Source: a virus
Length of the DNA: 28,360 nucleotides
IMG/VR virus record: IMGVR_UViG_3300025940_000020
Span: 1-28,360 of that record
Direction: 5' to 3' (one strand)
Shown here piece after piece: positions 7,249 through 16,700 of this stretch. The notes below the pieces were generated by a model. The model saw only the letters and a program-made list of their open reading frames with translations. It searched no databases and was not told the DNA's origin. Every line of letters begins with the position of its first letter. Position 1 is the first letter of the stretch. Both the position numbers and the translations under genes were made by a program.

Positions 7249-7686
7249 ATGGCAGGCGGAGGCGGTGTCTTCGTTGGAGGCGGCGTGACCGTGGTCATGG
7301 AGCCCGCTCCTCTCGTCTACGTGGAGGTCTTTCACACCGGCTCTGGTCCTGATCGCCACCTTCGCAGGAAGGCGGAGGATGTAGCGATCCTGGCCCGGGA
7401 ACTCGTCCCTGTTCGGACCGGGCGGTTGAAGTCCACGATCAGTGTCGACCAGAACCGAAACGAGCTCGGCCAGTACGCCTTCGGCTTCAAGGTCTCTGCT
7501 GGAACCTCGTACGGATTCTACGTTCACGACGGCACCGGCCCCTCGCCTCGCTGGCCGAACTCCAAGAAGGTCATGATGTGGACTGGTCACGAAGGCACCC
7601 CTGTCTATCGTGACTTCGTCATGCACCCTGGAACTCCTGCTGTTCCGTTCCTCCGGGACGCGCTCGTAGCGATGGTGGGGGGCTGA
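7249..7686 (+). CDS. HK97 gp10-like tail/connector protein
   Basis: 145-residue protein of the HK97-gp10-like family, shown by 'AILARELVPVRTGRLKSTI', 'SAGTSYGFYVHDGTGPSP' and the C-terminal 'MHPGTPAVPFLRDAL'. These proteins usually join head and tail or complete the tail end. Here the gene sits between the tail chaperone and the tape measure rather than in the connector block. ATG 7249 follows a GGGAGGCGGG sequence and lies 15 bases after the preceding stop. A glycine-rich N-terminus (MAGGGGVFVGGG) is unusual, and a second ATG at 7297 would remove it. The gene ends one base before the tape measure start. Confidence 0.7.
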   Translation: MAGGGGVFVGGGVTVVMEPAPLVYVEVFHTGSGPDRHLRRKAEDVAILARELVPVRTGRLKSTISVDQNRNELGQYAFGFKVSAGTSYGFYVHDGTGPSPRWPNSKKVMMWTGHEGTPVYRDFVMHPGTPAVPFLRDALVAMVGG

Positions 7687-7687
7687 G

Positions 7688-10600
7688 ATGGTAGCCCTCG
7701 GTCCTAACGTCGGTAGGGCACACGTCAGCGTCAACATGAAGTTTGACGACAACTCGCTCAATCAGGTCGGCAAGGCGATCAAGCGGCAACTGAGCAAACT
7801 GAACAAGGACCTCGTCGCGGCAGGTGAGCAGAACAAGAAGGTCTACCGGGGGATCGGCCAGAGCGCGGTCACCGCGTGGCGGTCTGTCCTCGGCACATTC
7901 GTCACAGGCGCGCCACTCGTCGGCGGTGCGATCAGCGGAATCGCTGCTGCTGCGACCGACTTGGCCGGAGCGCTTGTGTCCACGGCGCAGGAGTCGGCTG
8001 CCCTGATCCCCATGTTCACCAGCCTCGGCATCGCGGGCCTCACCCTCAAGGTGGGTATGCGAGGCTTCGGCGAAGCCGTGTCTGAGGTCGATCCCAAGAA
8101 GTTGAAGCTCCTTCTTGCGGATATGCCGAAGTCCATGCAGAACGCGGTCATGGCGACGCGGAAACTCTCCAACGAGATGCGAGCCGCGGTCTGGCCGAAG
8201 TTGTTCGTCGGGTTGTCCGATGGGATCAACAAACTCCGCAACACGGGCGTCATCCAGGCCGGTCTCGGTGCGATGGCGGATCAGTTGAACCGGCTGGCGA
8301 AGGGCGTTCTCAAGTACGCCAACTCGAAGGAGGGCGTCAAGACCATCGGCTCCTTCTTCCAGAACAACGCGAAGGTGTTCGGGGCTTTGTCCCGGATCGC
8401 CGTTCCGTTCCTGGATGGGTTCCTTCGTCTCATCAACGCTTTGACGCCCGCAGCCATCCGGCTCGCGGGTGGCATCGAGGGCGTCGCCAAGTCGTTCCAG
8501 GACTGGACGAAGGGGGAGGGCTTCGGTAAGCGGGTCGACGACTCGATGCGGAAGGCGGCCACGACGGCGGGCAAACTCTGGGATATCCTGGTGAATCTCG
8601 GCGGGGCGCTGATGAACGTCTTCAACATCGCGAACCCGTCTACGAACACCTTCCTCGATATGCTGGTGGGTGTCACCCAGAAGTTCCAGGACTGGACGGA
8701 GACTGTCGGCGGAGAGAACGCCATCGCGAAGTGGGCTGCGGTCGGGGTCGACGTGATGCGGCAGGTCGGTAAGACCATCGAGCAGATTTGGCCGGTCATC
8801 GTGAAACTCGTTGACCCCCGCGTCTTCATGTCGTTCATAGACACGGTGGGAGGCGCGTTCGCACTTCTCAACAAGTTGCCGCTGGAGCAGATGGTCAACG
8901 CCTTCGTCGCAGTCTCCTCGGCACTTCAGCCGGTCAGCAGTTTCTTCCTTGCCATCATCATCGCCGGCGTCTCCTTCAACATCATGGTCGGCAGCATGAT
9001 CGGTCAGATGGGCGGCCTGTTCAGCATGCTCGCCAAGATGCTCAGGTTTAGGATCTTCATCAACGTCCTTAGGGGCATGGGTCCACCAGCGGAGCAGGCG
9101 GCAACGAAGGTCGGCCTCCTGAAGCGGGCGTGGGAACTGATCATCAAGATCTTCGACAGGGTGAAGGGCGCTGTCAGCAAGGTCATCGGCATCTTCTCGA
9201 AGACCAGCGCGGCCACGGGGGAGACTGCGTCTACAGTCGGGAGACTTGCCAGAGTCTTCAAGCCGGTGCTGTCTATCCTCGCCCGCTTCTCGAAGATCGC
9301 CGGGCCGGTGGGCATCGCGATCTGGATCGCTGTCATCATCGCGAAGTCCAAGGATCTTCAGGCCAAGTTGGGCGAAGTCTGGGGTGCGCTCAAGGGTGTG
9401 TTCTCTCAACTAGGCGAGTCGTTCGCCGAGATCGGTGCTGCGCTCAAGCCTCTCGCCCCGGTTGCGAAGGCTGCTGGCAAGGCGTTCGGCTTCATCTTCG
9501 ACATGATCGACAAGATCGCCGAGATCGCTATCGGCTTGGTCCTGGACACCATCATCTTCGGCTTCAAGTCGCTGGGCCTTGTGATCGAGGGCGCGGGCCA
9601 CATCATCGCCGGGTTCATCAACGTGCTGGTAGGTCTCTTCACCCTGGACTTCGGCAAGGTGTGGGACGGGCTGAAGCAGATGGCGAGCGGCGTCTGGCCG
9701 CTGCTGAAGGGGCTGGTCGGCCTGTTCGTCACGTTCTTCGCTCCTGCGAAGTTCGCGAGATACGGGCTCATGGCGTTCAAGGCTCTCGGCGTCGGAATGA
9801 AGGGGGCCATGCCGGCGATCCTGTCTGGACTCCGCCGATTCCTGGTCTTCATCGGCGAGGGGTTCATGAAGTTGGCTCCCAAGTTGATCGCGCTCGGTGG
9901 CCGGGCCATCTCGGGACTCGGCAAGGCTATCGTCAAGTACACACCGATCGTGCTGGCGGCGGCGGGCCGTCTGGTCGCCGGGTTCCTCCGGTGGTACATC
10001 AGTCTGCCTGGGAAGTTGCTCGCCCTTGGGGCTCGGGCGATTCGGTCACTCGCTAGTGCTGTCGCCAAGGGTGCTCCGAGGGTAGTAGCGGCGGCGAGGG
10101 CTATCGCCTCAAACGTCGCCACCTGGATCGGGAAGTTGCCCGGTCGTTTGGCGACGCTGGGCAGTTCGGCCGTCTCGAGGTTGGCGAGCGCCTTCCGTCG
10201 CGCGATCGGCGCCATGAAGGGCGTCGCCAGCAGTGTCGTCTCCTCGACCGTGAGCACCATCAAGGGTCTTCCCGGGAAGTTGCTCGCGCTCGGTGGGTCG
10301 TTCGCCTCAGCCGGAAAGTCGCTGGGTGGCAAGATCCTTTCGGGTATCCGGAGCGGCATCAGCGCGATCGGCAGCATGGCCGGAAGCATCGCCGGGAGCC
10401 TGAAGGCTGGCCTGAACAGCGCCATCGGCCTGCCGAGGTCTATGTCCTTCAACGTGCTGGGCAAGAAGATCGGGTTCACCATCCCCGGCTTCGCCAAGGG
10501 CGGCATCACGCCGGGCGGTCTGGTCGGGGTTGGCGAGACTGGCCCCGAACTGGTGAGTCTTCCCCGTGGGTCGCGGGTCTACTCGAATGCAGACAGCAAG

Positions 10601-10735
10601 AAGATGATGAACGACAGCGGCCTCCCGAAGACCGTGGTGCTCCGCATCGGTGCTCGCGACTTCCTGGCGTACGTCGAAGAGGTTGCGGACAACCGGATCA
10701 ATGCCTCAGACAACCTCGCGTGGCAGGGAGCCTGA
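7688..10735 (+). CDS. Tail tape measure protein
   Basis: 1015-residue protein that sets tail length and is released with the DNA. It begins with helical segments (VSVNMKFDDNSLNQVGKAIKRQLSKLNKDL). It has several long hydrophobic stretches (residues about 70-115, 415-450, 535-560) likely to insert into the host membrane. It is rich in Ala, Gly, Lys, Ile and Leu. Residues 729-881 carry 44-residue repeats. It ends with the typical tape measure signature 'FAKGGITPGGLVGVGETGPELVSLPRGSRVYS'. ATG 7688 follows directly after the stop of the upstream gene (TGAGATG), suggesting coupled translation. By the usual rule of about 0.15 nm per residue the tail would be near 150 nm (inference). Confidence 0.95.
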   Translation: MVALGPNVGRAHVSVNMKFDDNSLNQVGKAIKRQLSKLNKDLVAAGEQNKKVYRGIGQSAVTAWRSVLGTFVTGAPLVGGAISGIAAAATDLAGALVSTAQESAALIPMFTSLGIAGLTLKVGMRGFGEAVSEVDPKKLKLLLADMPKSMQNAVMATRKLSNEMRAAVWPKLFVGLSDGINKLRNTGVIQAGLGAMADQLNRLAKGVLKYANSKEGVKTIGSFFQNNAKVFGALSRIAVPFLDGFLRLINALTPAAIRLAGGIEGVAKSFQDWTKGEGFGKRVDDSMRKAATTAGKLWDILVNLGGALMNVFNIANPSTNTFLDMLVGVTQKFQDWTETVGGENAIAKWAAVGVDVMRQVGKTIEQIWPVIVKLVDPRVFMSFIDTVGGAFALLNKLPLEQMVNAFVAVSSALQPVSSFFLAIIIAGVSFNIMVGSMIGQMGGLFSMLAKMLRFRIFINVLRGMGPPAEQAATKVGLLKRAWELIIKIFDRVKGAVSKVIGIFSKTSAATGETASTVGRLARVFKPVLSILARFSKIAGPVGIAIWIAVIIAKSKDLQAKLGEVWGALKGVFSQLGESFAEIGAALKPLAPVAKAAGKAFGFIFDMIDKIAEIAIGLVLDTIIFGFKSLGLVIEGAGHIIAGFINVLVGLFTLDFGKVWDGLKQMASGVWPLLKGLVGLFVTFFAPAKFARYGLMAFKALGVGMKGAMPAILSGLRRFLVFIGEGFMKLAPKLIALGGRAISGLGKAIVKYTPIVLAAAGRLVAGFLRWYISLPGKLLALGARAIRSLASAVAKGAPRVVAAARAIASNVATWIGKLPGRLATLGSSAVSRLASAFRRAIGAMKGVASSVVSSTVSTIKGLPGKLLALGGSFASAGKSLGGKILSGIRSGISAIGSMAGSIAGSLKAGLNSAIGLPRSMSFNVLGKKIGFTIPGFAKGGITPGGLVGVGETGPELVSLPRGSRVYSNADSKKMMNDSGLPKTVVLRIGARDFLAYVEEVADNRINASDNLAWQGA
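9872..10330 (+). repeat. 44-residue repeats inside tape measure
   Basis: Three complete and one partial repeat unit start at residues 729, 773, 817 and 861 of the tape measure (nt 9872, 10004, 10136, 10268), exactly 132 bases apart. The shared core is L-x-[PG]-[KR]-L-x-x-LG followed by A-hydrophobic-x-x-L and then an Ala-rich amphipathic helix (for example LPGKLLALG, LPGRLATLG, LPGKLLALG). The repeats are predicted as stacked helical hairpins. Later units diverge. Confidence 0.85.
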
Positions 10736-10736
10736 G

Positions 10737-12527
10737 ATGACACAGATCACCATTCCGCTGACGACCTACCTTGTCAAGCAGAACCGGGCCTCGTACCCTA
10801 TCGGGTCCCCGGCGACCCTGACCATCCAGAACCTGAGCAACAAGATCCACCGTATCTTGATACGCGTCCCGATCGACCAGATTCCCGTAGGGGCCATCGT
10901 CACGTCGGCGGACGTTCAGTTCTGGACGCAGTCAGCCAAGACAGGTTCGGTGCCCGTCCGAATCCGCCCGATCACCTCGTCTTGGAAGTCTTCGGTCACC
11001 TACGCCAAACAACCTACGCTCGGCTCCATCATCACCACGACCACGATCACTGGCCCGGTCGTGGACACGCTCTACTCCTTCTCCGTCACGGCGTGGGCCA
11101 ACACCCGGAGTCGGACCGGTCTGGCGCTGGACACCACTATCACCACGCCCATCTATCTCAAGGGCTCGGCAGCGGCGATCAACAAGCCGGTCATGGTGGT
11201 GAACTACTACACGCCGAACTCCGTGCCCACCGGCCTGTCTCCGCAGGGCGGGGCGGTCTCGGTGCCCACTCCTATCCTGTCTTACACGGGCGACACGGAT
11301 ATGGACCACCAGCAGATCCAATACTCCTCGGACGGCACGGTCGCCAACATCACCTTCGACACCGGCTCGATCCCAGCCGTCTCGGGTCGCTACGTGCCGA
11401 CTGCGGGTGCTCCTGTCCTGACGCCGGGGGGAGTCGCCTACTGGCGCGTTCTGACCACTGGAGGGGGCGGCACGAGCCCGTGGAGTCCGTGGGTGTCCTA
11501 CTCCTACCGGCCCATCGTCAACCCGGTCATCGTCAACCCGCCTTCGGTCACCGACGACGGCAGCCCCACCCTGACCTGGACGGTGGCTGATCAGGTCTCG
11601 TGGCGGGCTGAACTCATCGAGGGTTCCGCGGTTCTTTCCAAGTCGGTCTGGGACGTGGACTCGGTGTCCCGCGACTGGAACCCGTCGGATGGTGTGAGGG
11701 TGCCGGGTGGTCACGGCAAGATGACTCTGCGGACAACCGACTCTATCACCCCGCGTGTGGCGGCAGAGGGAGCGCCTGTCTGGTCGTACGCGGAGAAGAT
11801 ATTCGACACCGTCCACAACGGAACGGGTCCGGCTATCACGAATCTCAAGGTCACGATGGACGACCCTGCCTTCGTCATCACCGGCACTCGCGCTCTCGGC
11901 ATCCCCGACGAGGTTGCACTCTGGCGTGACGGCAAGGCGGTCACGATCTACGATGCAGATGGTGTTCCTCGTAAGTGGGCTTCCGCCGCCGACTTCTTCA
12001 CCGGCATCAACTTCACCATCCGGGACTACACCGCGGACCCCCGTGTGGAGCACACTTGGTCCGTGCTGACCAAGATCAACGGTGTGACCTCGGCGATCGG
12101 TCCCAAGGTCACAGACACTCTCACCACCGCGAGCATCTGGATCGTGGACCCGAGGACGGGCAAGCAGATCGAGATTCTCGGGAACAACTCGGTTCCCGTC
12201 GTGTCGCAACTCACGGAGGAAGGGTCGATCCTACACACTCCGGTTCACGGCAATCTCGTCGTCGAGCCGGTGCGTCGTAGGCTGATGCGGACCACTCGTT
12301 CGGGCAGCATCGAGGGTCTCGTGCTCAACGACGACGAGGCCACACTCAACGCATGGGCGCTCAGTGACTCAGCGCTGAAGTACCGGCTGATCTTCGGCAA
12401 GGTCAACTGGCCCATCATCTTCGGCGATTACAGCCCGACCGACGTCTTCTACAACCATCCTGATCCTAAGTGCGACGACACTCTCGTTCTCGTGTCGCTC
12501 AACTGGTGGGAGAGGCTGGGAGACTGA
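10737..12527 (+). CDS. Minor tail protein with DNRLRE-like and fibronectin-like domains
   Basis: 596-residue tail tip protein. ATG 10737 lies two bases after the tape measure stop (TGAGATG). The in-frame upstream start at 10650 would overlap the tape measure and is rejected. Residues about 1-165 look like a DNRLRE domain, a beta-sandwich linked to carbohydrate binding (TLTIQNLSNKIHRILIRVPI, VTSADVQFWTQ, SVTAWANTRSRTGLALD). Middle segments (PTGLSPQGGAVSVPTPILSYTGDTDMDHQQIQYS, SPTLTWTVAD) resemble fibronectin-III-like sandwiches. The C-terminal part (residues about 480-596) resembles a distal-tail-type domain. Likely role: baseplate or tail-tip structure and contact with cell wall sugars. Domain calls are by sequence pattern only. 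Confidence 0.75.
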   Translation: MTQITIPLTTYLVKQNRASYPIGSPATLTIQNLSNKIHRILIRVPIDQIPVGAIVTSADVQFWTQSAKTGSVPVRIRPITSSWKSSVTYAKQPTLGSIITTTTITGPVVDTLYSFSVTAWANTRSRTGLALDTTITTPIYLKGSAAAINKPVMVVNYYTPNSVPTGLSPQGGAVSVPTPILSYTGDTDMDHQQIQYSSDGTVANITFDTGSIPAVSGRYVPTAGAPVLTPGGVAYWRVLTTGGGGTSPWSPWVSYSYRPIVNPVIVNPPSVTDDGSPTLTWTVADQVSWRAELIEGSAVLSKSVWDVDSVSRDWNPSDGVRVPGGHGKMTLRTTDSITPRVAAEGAPVWSYAEKIFDTVHNGTGPAITNLKVTMDDPAFVITGTRALGIPDEVALWRDGKAVTIYDADGVPRKWASAADFFTGINFTIRDYTADPRVEHTWSVLTKINGVTSAIGPKVTDTLTTASIWIVDPRTGKQIEILGNNSVPVVSQLTEEGSILHTPVHGNLVVEPVRRRLMRTTRSGSIEGLVLNDDEATLNAWALSDSALKYRLIFGKVNWPIIFGDYSPTDVFYNHPDPKCDDTLVLVSLNWWERLGD

Positions 12528-13762
12528 TGCAGCATCAGGGTCGATCTTTGGCTGCCCGTACCGCCTACCACGAGCGCCTCCAGTCCGACCATGATTTCCG
12601 GGTGTGGGTCGACGTGCTCACGATCAATCAGCACTACATCGACACGCTGGACCTGCTCGACGGGCAGATGAACTACTCGAACGGAAGCGAGGGGCCGGTT
12701 CGTACCGGGTCTGTCGTCCTGTCCGATCCCGAGGGCGCGCTGAACTTCGGAAGCGACTACATGCGTGACCCGAAGGGCGTTCTCTGGATCAACCGGTTAC
12801 TCCAGGTCTGGCACGAGATCACTGTCCCGGGCTACGGGCTGTTCACCACGTCTTGCATCGTGGGACTGCCCACGACGGTCGCTCGCTCAGGCGCGGAGGT
12901 CTCTCTCGAGTTGGGGGACAAGTCCCTGCTGGCCGATCATGGTGTCCGCCCTCGCACCTACAAGAAGGGTGAGCGTGTGGACAAGGTTCTGCGTTCGATC
13001 TTGGAGGACTGTACGGGCGAGAAGTTCATGCACATCCCCACGACCAAGAAGACTCTGAGTCGTGGCTACTCGGTCGGGATGGGCGAGAACTCGTTGACCC
13101 CGTGGCAGTTGTTCAAGAAGATCGCTGATCAGGAGATGAACTGGCGGGCCTACTACGACGGACTGGGCTGGGCCACGGCCGAGCCGACCTCGGACGCCAA
13201 GGATCCGGTCGAGGTTCACTCGATGCTGGCGCTTCCCTCGGCATCGGCTTCCTTCACCGAGTTCTCGAACTACGTGCAGGTCACCAGCCACCGCACTCCG
13301 AAGAACAAGAAGAGCACGAAGAAGGTGGACGAATCCAAGACCCACTACACCTACGACAGCATCGTCGCGCTTCTGCCCGAGAACGAACTCTCGGAACAGT
13401 CACTCGCCCGTAACTCCATCTGGCGGACGCAGCCTCTCGTGATCGTCAACGACGACCTCAAGACGCTCCAGGGCACTCTTACTTCAGCGACCAACGAGTT
13501 GAAGGCGGATTCAGGTATAGACTCGAACCAGTCCTACGAGATCATCCCGCTGTTTCATCTAGAGCCCTTCGACTACGTGAACTTGCCCTTGGGCGTGGGG
13601 GATGTGAGACTTGCCGCTGGTGCGTCCATCCCGTTCGGGACGGGCGGCAACATGACCGTCGGTTATCACAAGTGGGTCAGCAAGGCGACGAATGTCAAGA
13701 AGATCCGGTCGAAGACGACCAAGAAGGTTGACAAGAAGAAGAAGGGTGGGAAGAAGAAGTAA
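12527..13762 (+). CDS. Minor tail protein, tail-tip hub-like
   Basis: 411-residue protein. ATG 12527 overlaps the stop of the previous gene (TGATG), so the earlier in-frame start at 12470 is rejected. The N-terminal half (LQSDHDFRVWVDVLTINQHYIDTLDLLDGQMNYS, LWINRLLQVWHEITVPGYGLFTTSCIVG, GEVSLELGDKSLLADHGV-like region, KVLRSILEDCTGEKFMHIP) follows the plan of phage hub or baseplate proteins that bridge tube and fibre. The last about 25 residues are almost all lysine, glycine and threonine (KKVDKKKKGGKKK). Such a basic tail is unusual for a hub and may bind DNA, the tape measure or an acidic surface. It overlaps the start of the giant fibre gene by one base. Confidence 0.65.
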   Translation: MQHQGRSLAARTAYHERLQSDHDFRVWVDVLTINQHYIDTLDLLDGQMNYSNGSEGPVRTGSVVLSDPEGALNFGSDYMRDPKGVLWINRLLQVWHEITVPGYGLFTTSCIVGLPTTVARSGAEVSLELGDKSLLADHGVRPRTYKKGERVDKVLRSILEDCTGEKFMHIPTTKKTLSRGYSVGMGENSLTPWQLFKKIADQEMNWRAYYDGLGWATAEPTSDAKDPVEVHSMLALPSASASFTEFSNYVQVTSHRTPKNKKSTKKVDESKTHYTYDSIVALLPENELSEQSLARNSIWRTQPLVIVNDDLKTLQGTLTSATNELKADSGIDSNQSYEIIPLFHLEPFDYVNLPLGVGDVRLAAGASIPFGTGGNMTVGYHKWVSKATNVKKIRSKTTKKVDKKKKGGKKK

Positions 13763-16700
13763 TGGGTATCAACGGCCTGCTCGTCGACGTCCGCTGGGAG
13801 TGGACTGGCACTGAGACTACCGCAGACCTACCTGCCGGTACCTACGTTCTTCCCGTTCTCGATCCCGAGTCGATCACGGAGGAGGAGGTCGTCTGGATCG
13901 CTGACACCGGCCCCTACGAGATTGTTGACGTGGACGTAGACACGTCTATGTTCACCATCACCCCTGGACTAGCCATTGACGTGGACAGCGGGGTCGAGGT
14001 GACTACCGACATCGGCGGTCAGCCGGGTCGGGCGTGGGTGTGCGAGGTCATCCTCGCCGACGCGGAACGGCCCGTCGAGGTTCCACTCACCATCCACGAT
14101 CTTGCCGTCATGCCCGAGGGCGGCTACGACCCACCTGTCGTCATCATCCTGTCGGACGATCTTGATTCGGTAGAGAACCTGCCCGGAGCGATGCCGGTCA
14201 TTGACGGAGTCTACATCGATCCCGACACCCTGCCGCCCGGACCTCAGGGAATCCCCGGCCCACCCGGAGTCAACGGAACTCCTCAGTACACATGGGTCAA
14301 GTACGCCGACACCCCGACGACCGGGATGAGCGACGACCCGACCGACAAGGTCTACATGGGCCTGTCGTACAACCATGAAGACCCTACCGAGTCGAACGTC
14401 TACACCGACTACCAGTGGTCGAAGGTGCAGGGCGACCCCGGTCCCCCTGCGGGTGTGATCGACCTGTCCTCGACGACGCAGGTGCTCACTCAGCCCGCAA
14501 CGGGTGGCGCGACGACGCCGGCGACAGCCGTGGTGACGGGCGTCGGGACGAACACCACGATCGTTGCTTGGGAGTACAGCAGCGACGGCGCGGGATTCTC
14601 GACCATTCCTCCGGCTGGCGCTTCTCGAGCAGGAAACGTCGTGACGATCACTGGTGGCACGATGGTCGCCAAGACGATCACCGTGCGAATGACCAACGGC
14701 GCGGGCGGCATCTCTGACAGCCTCACCGTGTCCCGGGTGGTGGAGGGTGCGGGCGGTGCTCCCGGGCCGCAGGGACCGCCCGGTGTGGACGCCTACACAC
14801 TCATCCTGAGCAACGAGGCGCACACCTTCCCCGGATCGACGACGGCTGCGCTGGCGGGCAGCACGACGACCGTGATCACCGCGCTGAAGGGCGCGGTTCC
14901 GGTCAACGCGAGCGTCAGCAACGCGGCGATCACCGGAAAGCCTACCGGAATGACGACAGCGGTGACCGGCTCTCCAGGTACGCCGACGGTGACCGTCACG
15001 GTGACAACGGCTCTGGTCGCTGTCAACGGCGTGCTGACGATCCCGGTCGTGGTGGACGGCTTCACCTTCAACAAGTTGTTCTCGTGGTCGGTGAGCCGTC
15101 AGGGCACGACCGGAACACCGGGTACTCCGGGCACCGACGGAACGCCGCGCTACACGTGGACGAAGTACGCCGACAACGCGACGGGCGCGGGCTTCTCCGA
15201 CATCCCGACGGCGACCTCGAAATATCTCGGCATCTCGTACAACCAAACCTCGAACATTGAGAGCAACCTCTACACCGACTACGAGTGGTCGCTGATCCAG
15301 GGTCCACAGGGGCCGACGGGACCGACGGGGCCAGCGGGACCGCAGGGAGGTCAGGGCATTCCCGGCCCTGCCGGTACGAACGGCGAGTCGCTCTACACAT
15401 GGCTCAAGTACGCCGATTCCCCGACGACTGGCATGAGCGATTCCCCTGTCAACAAGACCTACATGGGCGTGTCGTACAACAGGACCTCCCCCGCAGAGTC
15501 CAACGTCTACACCGACTACTCCTGGTCGTTGATCGTAGGACCACAGGGAAATCAGGGCATCCAAGGACCGGCAGGTCCCAACGGACAGCCGACCTACACG
15601 TGGATCAAGTACGCACCCAACGGAAACCCCACCTCGTTGCAGATCTCGGACACGCCGGGGACCCTCCCGTACATCGGCATCGCGTACAACAAGACGACGG
15701 CTGCTGAGTCGATCATCCCCACCGACTACGAGTGGTCGCTGATCCAGGGGCCGCAGGGACCGCAGGGTCCACCCGGGATGCCCGGTGCGGTGGCTGCTCC
15801 TCCTGCCTCGCCGGCTCTGACGATCACGCCTCAGGACAACGGCTTCGTGATCCAGGCTGGACCGATCGACATCTACTCCACGCTGGCCTATCACGTCTCC
15901 ACCGCTTCCAACTTCACGCCCGGTCCGACGACGGTGGTCCTGTCCGGCACCCGGAACCAGAACGTGCTGATCACCGCGCAGAACGGTGGAGCAGCCTTCG
16001 TCCGCGGGACCACCTACTACTTCCGGGCGGTCGAGTCTAACAACATCGGCTCAGCCCCGCCCTCGGCGCAGGTGTCCGGTCAGTTGCGAGTCTGGACCCA
16101 GACCGACATCCCGGATCTTGCGAAGGCGGTCACTGACTCGACCAAGGCGTTGACCGACTCTGCTGCTGCTCAGTCCACGGCGAACTCGGCGCTGGTGCAG
16201 GACTCGCTGAGTTCGAACCCAATCTTCGCTGCTTGGTCTGGTCCTCGACCGGATGGATGGAATGTCACGACTGCTGCGCCATGCACCAAGGAGACGACGC
16301 TAGTCCGGACACCCCCGAACGCGGTCCGGTTCAACGTTGCTCCGGTGACGCAGACGTACATCGCTTCCAGCACTGGCGTGTCACCGTTGCCGAACCTCGA
16401 GTACGTCACTGTGACCGTGGACTTCATGCTGGTCTCCGGTGATCTGAACAATGCGGGCGTGATGCTCCGTTGGTACCACGATGCGACCTACAAGAGCGCC
16501 TACATGCCACTGACGGCATCGTTCACTCTCGCACCTCCTACCTTGGGTCAGTGGTACCGGGTGACCAGAGTGGTCCCGCGTCCCGCAGGAGTCGGAGCCT
16601 TCCTGAGGATCGACCCGTACCTGTGCGGTGGCTACTCGCTGATGGAGGCCGGGAACGTCACGGCGAAGGACATCATCTTCGACCAGTTCGCGATGCGTGC

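Noticed and set aside
7619-9409. 596-residue open frame on the minus strand opposite the tape measure
   Set aside because: Long antisense frames are common in GC-rich coding DNA; its protein is low-complexity, Asp/Arg-rich and lacks a binding site, while the plus strand encodes a clear tape measure.
9406-10509. 367-residue minus-strand open frame in the tape measure repeat region
   Set aside because: Pro/Ala-rich antisense of Ala/Gly/Lys helices; overlaps a well supported gene entirely.
14415-14717. 100-residue plus-strand frame inside the fibre gene
   Set aside because: Asp/Arg-rich shadow inside the fibre reading frame; no independent start signal.
13969-15894. 641-residue minus-strand open frame opposite the fibre gene
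   Set aside because: Shadow of the collagen-like and Ig-like coding region; Arg/Val/Asp-rich with no recognisable domain.
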